NCBI GenBank assembly: GCA_016218765.1
Contig: JACRCZ010000108.1
Location: forward strand, 1-51,787
DNA length: 51,787 nucleotides
Direction: 5' to 3'
DNA from: Deltaproteobacteria bacterium
GTDB taxonomy: Bacteria; Myxococcota_A; Polyangia; DRWM01; JAAZOP01
The notes below the pieces were generated by a model that was not told the origin of the DNA, made no database searches, and saw only the letters and a program-made list of their open reading frames with translations. The first letter of the stretch is position 1. Every line of letters begins with the position of its first letter. Positions 17,778-26,979 of this stretch are shown one piece after another. Both the position numbers and the translations under genes were made by a program.

Positions 17778-17805
17778 TTGACTTGACCTCGATGATGCGT
17801 AGCTT
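17778..17805 (+). promoter_or_regulatory. Putative promoter of grpE
   Basis: TTGACT (17778-17783), 16 bp, TAGCTT (17800-17805). If used, transcription begins near 17812, so the upstream TTG at 17783 cannot be the start codon. No CIRCE repeat (TTAGCACTC-N9-GAGTGCTAA) is visible. Confidence 0.35.
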
Positions 17806-17845
17806 TGTCGCGCAGGACGGGGGCGAGGTGGAGGCGAGGGAAGCG

Positions 17846-18460
17846 ATGGTCCGTGTTCCGATTGTCGATCGCAGGTCCAGCCAGGCGCCGGAGGTGCCGC
17901 GGGTGGTCGAGCCGGGGGTGGGGATGAACGAGGACGCCGTGGGCGGGACCTCGTCGCAGCCGCCGGAGCCGCCGGCGCCGCCGGCGCCGGCGGAGCCGGG
18001 CCCGGCGGACGGGCGGACGGCGGCGCTGGCCGCGGAGCGGGACGAGTGGCGGGATCGATGTCTGCGCGCGACGGCGGAGCTGGAGAACGTGCGGCGGGTG
18101 GCCCAGCAGCGGGTGGAGGCCGAGGTCTTCCGGCGGGAGCGCGAGCGGATGGAGCGGTGGCTGGAGCTGGGCGACGCGCTCGACCGCGCGCGCGGCGCCG
18201 CCGCGGGCGCGCCGCCCGAGTGGAGCCGGGGGCTCGAGGAGGTCGCGCGGCTGTTCGAGGATCTGATGCGCCGGGCCGGGGCCGTGCGCTTCGAGCCCGG
18301 GGAGACGTTCGATCCGCAATGGCACGAGGCGGTGAGCGCGGTGCCGCAGTCGGAGAAGCCCGACGGCGCGATTGTAGCGGTCGTGCGGGCGGGCTGGAAG
18401 CTGGGCGAGCGTCTCTTGCGCCCGGCTGGAGTGGCGGTGGCGCGCAGGTCGTCGTCGTAG
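17846..18460 (+). CDS. grpE: GrpE nucleotide-exchange factor
   Basis: About 204 residues from the ATG at 17846, which follows GAGGCGAGGG. The frame is open from a TTG at 17783, but the putative promoter overlaps that. After a Pro/Ala-rich N-terminus comes a long coiled coil (ERDEWRDRCLRATAELENVR, then RRVAQQRVEAEVFRRERER) and a beta domain ending FDPQWHEAVSAVPQ, where GrpE proteins carry their conserved P-x-x-HEAV motif. GrpE releases ADP from DnaK. dnaK itself is not in the window. A J-domain gene follows 19 bp downstream. Confidence 0.9.
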   Translation: MVRVPIVDRRSSQAPEVPRVVEPGVGMNEDAVGGTSSQPPEPPAPPAPAEPGPADGRTAALAAERDEWRDRCLRATAELENVRRVAQQRVEAEVFRRERERMERWLELGDALDRARGAAAGAPPEWSRGLEEVARLFEDLMRRAGAVRFEPGETFDPQWHEAVSAVPQSEKPDGAIVAVVRAGWKLGERLLRPAGVAVARRSSS

Positions 18461-18479
18461 CCGGCGGCGGGGCGGTCCG

Positions 18480-19553
18480 ATGGAGTACATCGACTACTAC
18501 AAGGTGCTGGGCGTGGGACGCGAGGCGTCGGCGGACGAGATCGCCAAGGCGTACCGCCGGCTGGCGCGCAAGTTCCACCCGGACGTGAGCAAGGAGCCGG
18601 GGGCGGAGGAGCAGTTCAAGCGGATCAACGAGGCGAACCAGGTCTTGTCCGATCCGGAGAAGCGGCGGCGCTACGATCTGCTGGGGTCCGACTGGCGCGA
18701 CGGCGAGGCGTTCCGGCCGCCGCCGGGCTGGACGGACGGGGCGCGGGTCGAGTTCCGGACCTATCCTGGCGGGGGCTTCGCCGGCGGGGGCGACTGGAGC
18801 GACTTCTTCGCCTCGATCTTCGGCGGAAGCCCGGGCGACGCGCGCGGCGCGCGGGCCGGGGCGCGGGCGGGCCGCCGGGGCGGACGCGCGCGCGTCTCCG
18901 CCTCGCCCGTCGGCGGCGGCGTCGCGGGATTCGCGGGACCCGAGCCGCTCGATCCGGGCCTGGAGGATCTCTTCGGCGGATCCGCCGGCGGTGCTCGTGC
19001 CCGTTCGCGGCCGCGGCGCGGCGGCGACGTCGAGGGCGAGCTGGAGATCCCGCTGGAGGACGCGCTGCGCGGCGGCACCCGTTCGGTCCAGCTTCGCGAG
19101 CCGCAGGGCCGGGTCCGCACGTTCGAGATCAAGATCCCGCCGGGCGTCCATGGCGGCGCCCGGATCCGGCTCGCGGGCCGGGGCGAGAGCGGCCGCGCCG
19201 GCGCCCCCGACGGCGACCTGCTCCTGACGATCCGCGTCGTCGCGCTGCCGCCGTTCCGCATCGACGGCGAGGATCTGGTCACGACCGTCGACGTCGCCCC
19301 CTGGGAGGCGGCGCTCGGCGCGACGGTCGCCGTCCCGACCCCGGACGGCCCGGTGCAGATGAAGCTGCCGGCGGGCCACTCCTCCGGACGGCGGCTGCGC
19401 CTGCGCGGCAAGGGCCTGCCGCAGCGCGATCACGGCCGCGGCGATCTGTACGCCGAGGTGCGGCTCGTGGTGCCGGAGGAGCTGAACGAGCGGGAGCGGC
19501 GGCTCTTCGAGGAGCTGCGCGACGTCTCGACGTTCAAGCCGCGGGGGGAGTAG
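18480..19553 (+). CDS. DnaJ/CbpA-type J-domain co-chaperone
   Basis: A 357-residue protein. The J domain (1-70) has YYKVLGVGREASADEIAKAY and the HPD motif (KFHPDVSK) that stimulates DnaK ATPase. A Gly/Phe/Arg-rich linker follows (about 95-180). Two C-terminal beta domains begin at about residue 182 (DVEGELEIPLEDALRGG; TFEIKIPPGVHGGARIRL; VTTVDVAPWEAALGATV). The four CxxCxGxG zinc repeats of classical DnaJ are absent, so this is the type II/CbpA form. With grpE it forms a two-gene Hsp70 co-chaperone unit. Confidence 0.94.
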   Translation: MEYIDYYKVLGVGREASADEIAKAYRRLARKFHPDVSKEPGAEEQFKRINEANQVLSDPEKRRRYDLLGSDWRDGEAFRPPPGWTDGARVEFRTYPGGGFAGGGDWSDFFASIFGGSPGDARGARAGARAGRRGGRARVSASPVGGGVAGFAGPEPLDPGLEDLFGGSAGGARARSRPRRGGDVEGELEIPLEDALRGGTRSVQLREPQGRVRTFEIKIPPGVHGGARIRLAGRGESGRAGAPDGDLLLTIRVVALPPFRIDGEDLVTTVDVAPWEAALGATVAVPTPDGPVQMKLPAGHSSGRRLRLRGKGLPQRDHGRGDLYAEVRLVVPEELNERERRLFEELRDVSTFKPRGE

Positions 19554-19563
19554 CGGGTCTCCG

Positions 19564-20271
19564 CTACTTCGCGTCGTCGTTGCGCCGCAGGGCCGGGAGC
19601 CACATGTGGGGCAGCGCGAGGAGCTGGGCGGCCTTGCGCTCGTCGATGCACTTGCGGCCGTCGCGCCCGTCGAGGCAGACGCACTTCAGGACGTCCACGG
19701 TGAGGCTCACGAACAGGGGATCGTCGGCGGCCGGGCCGAGGCAGCGCGCGAACTCGCGGGCGAGGTCGAATCCCTGCTGGTGCAGCGCCCGCCGCACCCA
19801 GGGCAGGTCGCGCGCGGCCAGCGCCACGCGCGCCAGCGCGCCCGCCTCCTCGAGAAACGCGGCCAGGACGGGAGGAATCCGCTCGCCCAGATCGGTCGGC
19901 AGGTCCCCCCCGGCGGGGACCTCGGGGCGCTCCCCGGACCCGGACGCCGCGGCCGGGGCTGCGGCGCCGTTGCGGCGCAGCATCGCGGCGCGGCTCACGA
20001 CGAACGTGGGAAAACGCTGGAAGAAGGCGCGCACGATCCCGACCAGCAGCGCCTCCTTGTTGGCATAGCGGGCGAATACCGTGGAACGGGCAAAGCCCGA
20101 ACGCTCGGCAATCGAATCCACGGAGACGCGATCGTATCCGTGCTGCTCGAACAGATCGGCGGCGGCGACGAGAATCGGGTCGGGTGCGGAGACGGATGAG
20201 AAGGCCACGTTCCTTCCTGCCTGGGCCGCTGCCAAGTCCGCAATGTGCTCCCGCCGCCGCGCGCGCGCCAT
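19564..20271 (-). CDS. TetR-family transcriptional regulator
   Basis: A 235-residue protein. The N-terminal helix-turn-helix (about residues 33-78) reads AADLFEQHGYDRVSVDSIAE then RSGFARSTVFARYANKEALL, the standard TetR pattern. The C-terminal ligand domain is divergent, with a KCVCLDGRDGRKCIDER segment containing three Cys. The start at 20271 is the longest reasonable choice and the ribosome site is poor; the GTG at about 20208 is an alternative. It converges with the dnaJ-like gene and diverges from the LuxR gene. Its target is unknown; the palindromes at 15892 and 20324 are candidates. Confidence 0.88.
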   Translation of the reverse strand: MARARRREHIADLAAAQAGRNVAFSSVSAPDPILVAAADLFEQHGYDRVSVDSIAERSGFARSTVFARYANKEALLVGIVRAFFQRFPTFVVSRAAMLRRNGAAAPAAASGSGERPEVPAGGDLPTDLGERIPPVLAAFLEEAGALARVALAARDLPWVRRALHQQGFDLAREFARCLGPAADDPLFVSLTVDVLKCVCLDGRDGRKCIDERKAAQLLALPHMWLPALRRNDDAK

Positions 20272-20323
20272 CCCTCATTCGGGGGAGGGAGGGGGGAGGA
20301 GGGAGTTCTCGGTTGTTGGTGGG

Positions 20324-20331
20324 CCAATTGG
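20324..20331. promoter_or_regulatory. Palindrome CCAATTGG in the TetR/LuxR divergent gap
   Basis: An 8-bp perfect palindrome, AT-cored in very GC-rich DNA, midway between the divergent regulators. It may be an autoregulatory operator, but its short length makes this weak. Confidence 0.2.
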
Positions 20332-20471
20332 GTCGAGTTGTCGGTGAGGAGGAACGAGGGAACGTGCGGGGAGCGGGCGGGTTTGCGTGGCGAGGTGCGG
20401 GCGTGGTACGGGTGGAGTGTCGTGCGCCGGCCGGGTGGCCGCGGGCGACGCCGCGAGGAGGGTAGGCCGTC

Positions 20472-21638
20472 GTGCCGGGCTCAAGCGACCGCTGGGCAGG
20501 ATTCAAGGACACCGCGGCGATTGGCCGTGAGGTGGTCGAGGAGCTGCGGAGCCGGGTGGGTGTCTCCGCCTGCCTCTTCCTGCCGCTGGCGAACGGGGCC
20601 CAGGATCTGAGCGGGGTCGTGGCGGCGAGCGACGAGATCCCGCCGGGGGAGCTCGTCGTCGGTGCGGCGCGAATGTCCTCCCAGACGGTACGCGACCTGG
20701 GCACACCGGAGCACTACCTGGCCCAGCCGCACAAGACGGTCGATTTCGACCGGCAGTTCGGGCGGGAGCGGCTGGAGGGGCTGGCGACGTACAACGAGTT
20801 CTGGCGGCCGTGCCGCATCGAGCGGCAGGTCGTCGGTTTCATGGGCACGGCGGAGGATCCGCTGGGGGCCGTGTGCATGGCGCGGCGGGCGCGCGATCGC
20901 GCGTTCACGCTTGCCGAGGCGCGGGTGCTGGAGCGGCTGCGGCGGGGAGCCGAGCGGGCGTTGGCGCGCTTGCGCCGCGAGGCGGCGGTGACGACGGGGG
21001 TCGGGGCGATGCTGGCGGCGCTGGAGACGGGCCTGCCGGTGTCCTGCGCCCTGTTCGACGCGGGCGGGCGGCTGCTGTGGATCAGTCGCCAGGCGTTGAC
21101 CCGGTTCGAGTCGGAGGCGCCGCGCATCGGCCGGGCGCGGATCCTGTTCGAGGGCTGTGCGGAGTACGAGACGTGGCGGCGCGCGGCGATGGAGGCGGCG
21201 CGGGATCGCTCGCAGGACGCCGCCGCGCCGCTGATGCGGGTCGAGGCGCCTGGCGGCACGCGTCCGGTGTGCGTCCGCCGCCTGTTCCCGCCGCTCGGGG
21301 TCCCGCTCGTGCTGGTCTCCGCCCTGCCTTCGGCCCGCGACGCGACGACGGCGCCGAATCCGGCCGACCTGGGTCCGTACCGGCTGACGCAGCGGGAGGC
21401 CGAGGTGGCGGTGCTGGCGGCGCGCGGGTTCTCCGTGCTGAACGTCGCGGCGCAGCTTGCGATCGCCGAGTCCACGGTCCGGACGCACGTCAAGAACGCC
21501 TACCGCAAGATGCAGGTTTCGAACCGGGCGGAGCTGACGGCGCGGGTGATCGGGGCAGTCGTCGGGCTCACGGGGTCGGGGGGCGGGACCGGGGGCGGGC
21601 TTGGGGCCGGGCCGGACGGGCCGCCGGACCGCGATTGA
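20472..21638 (+). CDS. LuxR-type HTH regulator with PAS/GAF-like N-terminus
   Basis: A 388-residue protein starting with GTG, preceded by GAGGAGGG. Residues about 304-358 form a LuxR helix-turn-helix (LTQREAEVAVLAARGFSVLN and ESTVRTHVKNAYRKMQVSNR). The first 280 residues resemble a sensory domain without phosphoacceptor features: no receiver Asp and no autoinducer-binding WxYD pattern is visible. The 20-residue Gly/Pro tail is low complexity. The TGA stop forms part of the TTGACA box of the capA promoter. Confidence 0.85.
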   Translation: MPGSSDRWAGFKDTAAIGREVVEELRSRVGVSACLFLPLANGAQDLSGVVAASDEIPPGELVVGAARMSSQTVRDLGTPEHYLAQPHKTVDFDRQFGRERLEGLATYNEFWRPCRIERQVVGFMGTAEDPLGAVCMARRARDRAFTLAEARVLERLRRGAERALARLRREAAVTTGVGAMLAALETGLPVSCALFDAGGRLLWISRQALTRFESEAPRIGRARILFEGCAEYETWRRAAMEAARDRSQDAAAPLMRVEAPGGTRPVCVRRLFPPLGVPLVLVSALPSARDATTAPNPADLGPYRLTQREAEVAVLAARGFSVLNVAAQLAIAESTVRTHVKNAYRKMQVSNRAELTARVIGAVVGLTGSGGGTGGGLGAGPDGPPDRD

Positions 21639-21663
21639 CACCCTGGCCGCGCGCCGCTACAGG
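21635..21663 (+). promoter_or_regulatory. Promoter of capA-like gene, predicting a leaderless mRNA
   Basis: TTGACA (21635-21640), 17 bp, TACAGG (21658-21663). The expected start, about 21670, is only about 4 nt before the ATG at 21674, and no Shine-Dalgarno is present. Confidence 0.5.
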
Positions 21664-21673
21664 ATCGCCGCCG

Positions 21674-23023
21674 ATGCGTCGCGTACCCGTCGTGCTCCTT
21701 GCCGCCCTCCTCGCCGCCGCCTGCGGCTCGCGAGCGGGGCGCGACGAGGCACGGGGTCCGCAGACCGAGCACGTCTCGACTGCGGGCGACGACGCCGGGT
21801 CCGCCGTCGCGGTCCCGGATGCCGCCGTCGAGCCGCGGATCGCGGAGGAGGTCGACGCCGCGGCAGACGAGGACCCCGCGATCGACGCTCCCGCGCCGCC
21901 GCGGCGCGTGGTGATCCAGGCCGCGGGCGACTACCTCCTGCACACGCGGGTGCACAACTCGGCCCGCTTCCACGCCGCGGTCGACGCCGACCCGGACATC
22001 GCCGCGACCGAGGGCTACGCCTACCTCGTCTACCGCGTGAAGCCGGTGCTGGCGCGCGGCGACCTCAACGTGTTCAACCTGGAGACGCCGCTGGCCACGG
22101 AGCGCAACCCGCAGTCCGGCGACCCGCCGATGCTGAACGGTCCGCCGATCGCGGCGGTGTCGCTGGTGCGGGCCGGCTTCCACGTGGCCTCGACCGCCAA
22201 CAACCACGCGTACGACCAGGACCTGGAGGGGGTGGTGGAGACGCGGCAGGCGGCCATGGACGCCGGACTGCTCGTCGTGGGCGGCGGGGCGAACGGCGAC
22301 GAGGCGCGGGCGCCGATCTTCGTCGAGCGCAACGGGATCAAGATCGGGATCCTGGCGTTCACGGAGACGGTCAACCGCACGACGCTGGTCGAGCGTTCCA
22401 GCGGCTCGGTGCCGCAGGTGGCGATCTGGCGCGGCGACGCGGACCTGGAGACGATCCGTTCGATCCGCCGCCAGTGCGACCTGTTGCTCGTCTTCTTCCA
22501 CTGGGGCGGCGAGTTCGACATGGTGCCCAACCGTTTCCAGCGGCAGACGGCCGCGGACCTCTGTGCCGAGGGCGTCGACCTGGTCGTCGGCACGCACTCG
22601 CACACCCTGGAGGAGGTGCGGCGGCTGGAGGGGCCCGACGAGGCGGCGTGCGTCGTGGCGTATTCGCTGGGCAACTTCCTCTCCAACCAGGGCCTGAAGT
22701 ACCGGGTCGGCTGGCAGAACCCCGATCCCGACCGCGCGCAGGGCATTCCCTACACGCGGGACGCGGCGATGCTGCGGGTGACGTACGAGGAGGATCCCGA
22801 GGGCCGCCTGCAGCTCGCGGCGCTCGAGGCGGTCCCGCTGTGGACGGAGAACAACTGGCTGGACCGTTTCGGGGTGGAGAACTTCGAGAACGACATCTGG
22901 GTCGCCCCCCTCTTCGCCTCGATGGCCGACCCGGAGCAGGACCGCTACGACGCGCTGTACGAGGAGCGGCTGGGGGAGATCCGGAAGGCGCTGGGCGACG
23001 ACGTCACGATCGTGGAGGAGTAG
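21674..23023 (+). CDS. CapA/PGA_cap-family lipoprotein
   Basis: A 449-residue protein. The signal peptide ends in LLAAAC (lipobox). After an acidic Ala/Asp linker the capsule-synthesis CapA fold (metallophosphoesterase-like) is clear: GDYLLH, FNLETPL, NNHAYDQDLEG, LLVFFHWGGEFD, VVGTHSHTLE and SLGNFLSNQG. Family members take part in poly-gamma-glutamate or capsule production, or act as surface phosphoesterases; a specific polymer cannot be assigned. It is followed after 37 bp by the GH13 gene, probably on the same transcript. Confidence 0.88.
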   Translation: MRRVPVVLLAALLAAACGSRAGRDEARGPQTEHVSTAGDDAGSAVAVPDAAVEPRIAEEVDAAADEDPAIDAPAPPRRVVIQAAGDYLLHTRVHNSARFHAAVDADPDIAATEGYAYLVYRVKPVLARGDLNVFNLETPLATERNPQSGDPPMLNGPPIAAVSLVRAGFHVASTANNHAYDQDLEGVVETRQAAMDAGLLVVGGGANGDEARAPIFVERNGIKIGILAFTETVNRTTLVERSSGSVPQVAIWRGDADLETIRSIRRQCDLLLVFFHWGGEFDMVPNRFQRQTAADLCAEGVDLVVGTHSHTLEEVRRLEGPDEAACVVAYSLGNFLSNQGLKYRVGWQNPDPDRAQGIPYTRDAAMLRVTYEEDPEGRLQLAALEAVPLWTENNWLDRFGVENFENDIWVAPLFASMADPEQDRYDALYEERLGEIRKALGDDVTIVEE

Positions 23024-23060
23024 CGGCGCGGCGCGGTCCGGGGCGCCGGGAGGGCGAGCC

Positions 23061-24848
23061 ATGGACGTACGGGCGAACACGATCTACTTCGTGGTCACGG
23101 ACCGCTTCCACAACAGCGATCCGCGCAACGATCGCGGGCGCGACCCGGGGTCGTACGACCCGACGCGCACCGACTGGGGCAAGTACTGGGGCGGCGACCT
23201 GGGCGGCGTCATCGAGAAGCTGGACTACGTGCGGGAGCTGGGCGCGACGGCGATCTGGATCACGCCGGTCTTCGCGCAGGCCGGCGGCACGACGGACGCC
23301 GAGGGGCGCGGCCACGCGGCGTACCACGGCTATTGGGCGCGCGACTTCCGCCGCCTGGACGACCACCTGGTCGCCGATCCGGCCGACGTGCACGTCTTCC
23401 GCCGCTCGGACACGGTCTTCGACCGCCTGCTGGCGGAGATGAAGCGTCGCGACCTGGCGCTGGTGCTCGACGTCGTCTGCAACCACTCCAGCCCCGAGCT
23501 GGGGCGGCACAAGGGCGAGCTGTACGACGACGGCGAGTTCCTGACCTCGTACGAGGACGACCGGCTGGGCTGGTACCACCGCGCGGGGGGCATCACGGAC
23601 TGGCGCAGCGAGCACGTCGTGCAGCAGGGCGAGCTGTGCGGGCTGGCCGACTTCAACGAGAACGTGCACTCCTTCCGCCGCTACATCAAGCAGGTGATGC
23701 ACGACTGGGTCGGCAAGGGCGTCGGCGCCCTGCGGGTCGACACGGTCAAGCACATGCCGCTGTGGTTCTGGCAGGAGTGGGTGAGCGACCTGCGCGCCCA
23801 TCACCCGCACCTCTTCCTCGTGGGCGAGTGGTTCCAGGGGGGCTGCTGGGATCCGGCCTCCGTCGAGTTCGCCAACCGTTCGGGCATGACCATCTTCGAC
23901 TTCTCGCTCCAGCGCGCGCTGGAGGACTGCCTCGCGCGCAGCCACTACGAGGGGTTCCAGGCGGTGCAGAACGTGATCGACCACGACGAGGCGTTCGCGC
24001 GCGCGACGCACCTGGTGACCTTCGTCGACAACCACGACATGCCGCGCCTGCTGTCGGTGGGGGCGACGCCGGCCCGCCTGCGCATGGCCGTGAACCTCAT
24101 CCTCGTCGGCCGGGGCATCCCCTGCCTGTACTACGGCGACGAGCAGCTCCTGCACGACGACACGAACGGCGGGGCCGATCCGTACAACCGGCCGATGATG
24201 GCGATCTGGGATCCCCAGGCGCCGCTCGCCCGCGACGTCCGGGCGCTGTCGCGCGTGCGGCGCCAGAACCCGGCGGTGCAGCGCGGCTACCAGCAGCCCC
24301 GCTGGCTGTCCCCGGACACGTATGTCTTCGAGCGCGCCTGGGGCGATTCGGTCTGCCTCGCGGCTTTCAACCGCGGCGCCGCGCGTTCGGTCGGCCCCGT
24401 GACCACGACGCTGCCGGACGGCGAGCACGCGTGCGTGCTGAGCGGCCGGACGGTGCGGGTGGAGCGCGGGCGCATCGGGGAGCTGGCCCTGGGCGCCGAC
24501 GACTCGCTGGTGCTTTCCCACGTCGCGCCCGAGCCGTCCGCGAAGGGCACCCGCATCACGTTCCAGCTCAACGGCTACGCCACGACCTTCGGCGAGCGGC
24601 TGGCGGTGGTGGGCAACTGTCCGGAGCTTGGGGAATGGGACGCGGCGAAGGCGCCGCTCCTGCGCTACGTCAACGCCAACCTCTGGGAGGGCGACGTCGA
24701 CTTCACCTCCTCCGCGGGGGGTCTGGTGCGCTACCGCTACGTGATGCTCAAGGACGGCGGCGATCCGATTTTCGAGAGCGTGCGGCCGCGGCGGTCGTGG
24801 ATTCCGCCGTCGGGGGCGGAGACGCGGCTGGATCGGTGGGGCGGCTGA
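23061..24848 (+). CDS. GH13 alpha-glucan enzyme with C-terminal CBM20
   Basis: A 595-residue protein; GGGAGGG precedes the ATG. It has an alpha-amylase (beta/alpha)8 barrel with catalytic D227 (GALRVDTVKHMP), E256 (FLVGEWF) and D326 (FVDNHDMPR), plus DVVCNHSS and a QQGELCGLADFNENV region similar to cyclodextrin glucanotransferases and maltogenic amylases. Residues about 495-595 form a starch-binding CBM20 (ITFQLNGYATTFGERLAVVG, ELGEWD, RYRYVMLKDG). There is no signal peptide, so it should act in the cytoplasm or be exported unconventionally. Whether it hydrolyses or transfers is not decided. The last 101 bp overlap the 3' end of the convergent POT transporter gene. Confidence 0.93.
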   Translation: MDVRANTIYFVVTDRFHNSDPRNDRGRDPGSYDPTRTDWGKYWGGDLGGVIEKLDYVRELGATAIWITPVFAQAGGTTDAEGRGHAAYHGYWARDFRRLDDHLVADPADVHVFRRSDTVFDRLLAEMKRRDLALVLDVVCNHSSPELGRHKGELYDDGEFLTSYEDDRLGWYHRAGGITDWRSEHVVQQGELCGLADFNENVHSFRRYIKQVMHDWVGKGVGALRVDTVKHMPLWFWQEWVSDLRAHHPHLFLVGEWFQGGCWDPASVEFANRSGMTIFDFSLQRALEDCLARSHYEGFQAVQNVIDHDEAFARATHLVTFVDNHDMPRLLSVGATPARLRMAVNLILVGRGIPCLYYGDEQLLHDDTNGGADPYNRPMMAIWDPQAPLARDVRALSRVRRQNPAVQRGYQQPRWLSPDTYVFERAWGDSVCLAAFNRGAARSVGPVTTTLPDGEHACVLSGRTVRVERGRIGELALGADDSLVLSHVAPEPSAKGTRITFQLNGYATTFGERLAVVGNCPELGEWDAAKAPLLRYVNANLWEGDVDFTSSAGGLVRYRYVMLKDGGDPIFESVRPRRSWIPPSGAETRLDRWGG

Positions 24849-26967
24849 CGAACTTGTCGTAGAGCAGGAGGCCGACGACGGTGGCGGCGCCGATGCCGGC
24901 GAAGATGAGCCACAGCGTCCGGGGCTGGTTCATTTCGTCGACGAACTTGACGTAGAGGTTGGCGCCGAGGACGGCGCCGATGCTGGAGCCGATGACGCCG
25001 TAGAGGAACAGGTAGCCCATGTACATGGCGACGCGGTCCTTGGGCGCGGTCTGGCCGACGTAGCTGATGAACTTCGGGTGCGCCGTCATCTCGCCGATCG
25101 AGAACAGCATGATGCCGGCCATGCAGACCCAGATGCCCGTGGAGAGCGCGAGCAGCGCCATGCCGAGCGTGGCGGTGGCGATGCCGACGATCATCGTGGG
25201 CAGCGCGCGCGTGTTCTTGACGAGGGAGGAGACGAGGAGCTGGAGCAGGATGATGGTCCCCGCGTTGATCCAGGTGACGCCTTCGACGTCGAAGCGCCAA
25301 TGGCCCTGGAAGCCGAGGGTCCGGAGGCCGGCGTTGACGGCGTCGTTGAGGCCGGTCGGGTCGACGTAGGCCTGCACGTACCACAGCACGGAGTCGAACA
25401 TCTGGAAGTAGAGGATCCAGAAGCCCGAGTAGATCGCGACCATGGCCAGGAAGCGGAAGTGGTCGCGGAAGCGCCCCAGGTCGTCGACCTCGATGGCGTA
25501 GAGCGACAACAGCGTCGTGCCGAGCACGGTGCACAGGATGCGGCTGAAGTCGCCGAGGCCCGGCAGGAGCCATAGCACCCCGCCGAACACGGCGAGGGTC
25601 CCGACGATCCAGACCGCCTTGCCGCCGGAGGACGCGGCGCGGAAGCGCGGCGCGAGCCGCAGCACGGCCATCGCGGCCAGGAACAAGAGGCCCACGAAGG
25701 CGAGCACGAAGGGGTGGGCCGAGGCGCGACCGACGACGTCGGCAATCGCACCGTCGGAGAGCACCGCCAGACGCGAGTCGGCGCGCAGCGCGGCAAGAAC
25801 CTCGACGCGGCGGCTCGCCCAGACGTCCTCGTCGGCCAGCGCCAGGACGATCCGGTTCGCACCGTCGTTGCGCAGCTCGAACGGCCGCCCGTCGCTGGTA
25901 CCGAACTCGACGGCCAGCACGGTGCGGGTCGTGGCCTCGTTCCGGAACCGCCGGAGGTCCGCCAGGGTCACGCCGGCGAGGAACGGGATCTTGGCCAGCT
26001 CGGCGGTCAGCGGTGCGGCGTACGAGTCGAGCCGCGCCGGATCGAAGAGCGACAGCGTCGCGCGGTCCGGCGTCTCCCCCGGCTCGACGGCCCAGCGGTC
26101 GGCCTTGCACAGGTTGGCCTCGCCTTCGACGACGAGCCGCCCGCCGGGAAGGTCGTAGACCCTGCCGGAGAACGCGAGCGACGCGCCTTCGGGATGGAGG
26201 AAGCTCCAGCCGCCGTAGCCGAGGAGGGCGGCGAGCACGACGCCGGGAACGACCCAGCGCGCCGGGCGGCCCTTGGCCCAATGGAAGAGGAGGATGAACG
26301 GGCTGTAGATGATCTCGAAGGCGTTGGCGAGAGTCTGGAGGAGGTTCGGGCGCGGCTTGCCCGCGGCCTGGTCCGGCCGGGGCGGCTCACGATAGGCCAG
26401 GATGGTCGGGACGAGCATCGCGCCGGTGCCGATGGCGGCGGCGATGAGCACCCACTGCCAGCCCACGTTGTCGCGGAGCAGCGGGACGACGACGAGGGGG
26501 AAGACGAAGGCGCCGAGGTTGATCGACCAGTAGAAGATGCCGAAGCCGAGCGTGCTGTTGGACTCGTCGGTGCAGCGGGCGATGGTCCCCGAGATCACCG
26601 GCTTGAAGATCCCGGCGCCGAAGCCCATGACGACCAGGCTGAGGAAGACGGCCGCGTACCCGGTCATCTGGCTGGTGAGAAAGTAGCCGGTGCCGAGCAG
26701 CGAGAAGGCGATCATCAGCATGCGGCGGTAGCCGAAGCGGTCGGCGAGGGCGCCGGCGAGGATGGGGAGGAAGTACAGGAGCGGCTGGATGGTGCCCTTG
26801 ATCAGGCCCACGTCCTGCTTGGCGAAGCCCAGGACGTCGGTCATGTAGACCGACAGCACGCTCATCACGCCGTAGTACGAGCCGCGCTCGAAGAACTCGA
26901 ACACGACCACCAGCCAGTAGAGCCCGGGGAACGGGCTGCGTCCGGCCTTCGGCTTCTTCTCGTCCAT
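24748..26967 (-). CDS. POT/PTR2-family proton-coupled transporter with a large internal insertion
   Basis: A 739-residue MFS protein; GGAGG precedes the ATG. The POT hallmark ExxER...YYG is present at residues 24-33 (EFFERGSYYG), with RFGYRRML and GTIARCTDE as loop motifs. Twelve or more membrane segments are evident. Between the two halves (about residues 258-405) is a soluble insertion of nearly 150 residues (EGEANLCKADRWAVEPGE... NDGANRIVLALADEDVWASR), flanked by extra hydrophobic segments. Usual members have about 450-500 residues. Oligopeptide uptake is the family function. The gene starts 12 bp after the pfk stop and its Ser/Thr/Ala/Arg tail is encoded opposite the GH13 gene. Confidence 0.9.
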   Translation of the reverse strand: MDEKKPKAGRSPFPGLYWLVVVFEFFERGSYYGVMSVLSVYMTDVLGFAKQDVGLIKGTIQPLLYFLPILAGALADRFGYRRMLMIAFSLLGTGYFLTSQMTGYAAVFLSLVVMGFGAGIFKPVISGTIARCTDESNSTLGFGIFYWSINLGAFVFPLVVVPLLRDNVGWQWVLIAAAIGTGAMLVPTILAYREPPRPDQAAGKPRPNLLQTLANAFEIIYSPFILLFHWAKGRPARWVVPGVVLAALLGYGGWSFLHPEGASLAFSGRVYDLPGGRLVVEGEANLCKADRWAVEPGETPDRATLSLFDPARLDSYAAPLTAELAKIPFLAGVTLADLRRFRNEATTRTVLAVEFGTSDGRPFELRNDGANRIVLALADEDVWASRRVEVLAALRADSRLAVLSDGAIADVVGRASAHPFVLAFVGLLFLAAMAVLRLAPRFRAASSGGKAVWIVGTLAVFGGVLWLLPGLGDFSRILCTVLGTTLLSLYAIEVDDLGRFRDHFRFLAMVAIYSGFWILYFQMFDSVLWYVQAYVDPTGLNDAVNAGLRTLGFQGHWRFDVEGVTWINAGTIILLQLLVSSLVKNTRALPTMIVGIATATLGMALLALSTGIWVCMAGIMLFSIGEMTAHPKFISYVGQTAPKDRVAMYMGYLFLYGVIGSSIGAVLGANLYVKFVDEMNQPRTLWLIFAGIGAATVVGLLLYDKFVSRPTDPAASPPPTAESTTAAAARSRKSDRRRP

Positions 26968-26979
26968 CGTCGCCTCCCA

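Noticed and set aside
17771..17845. GrpE start at the TTG of 17783
   Set aside because: A promoter-like pair (TTGACT, TAGCTT) overlaps this codon and the ATG at 17846 has a purine-rich ribosome site.
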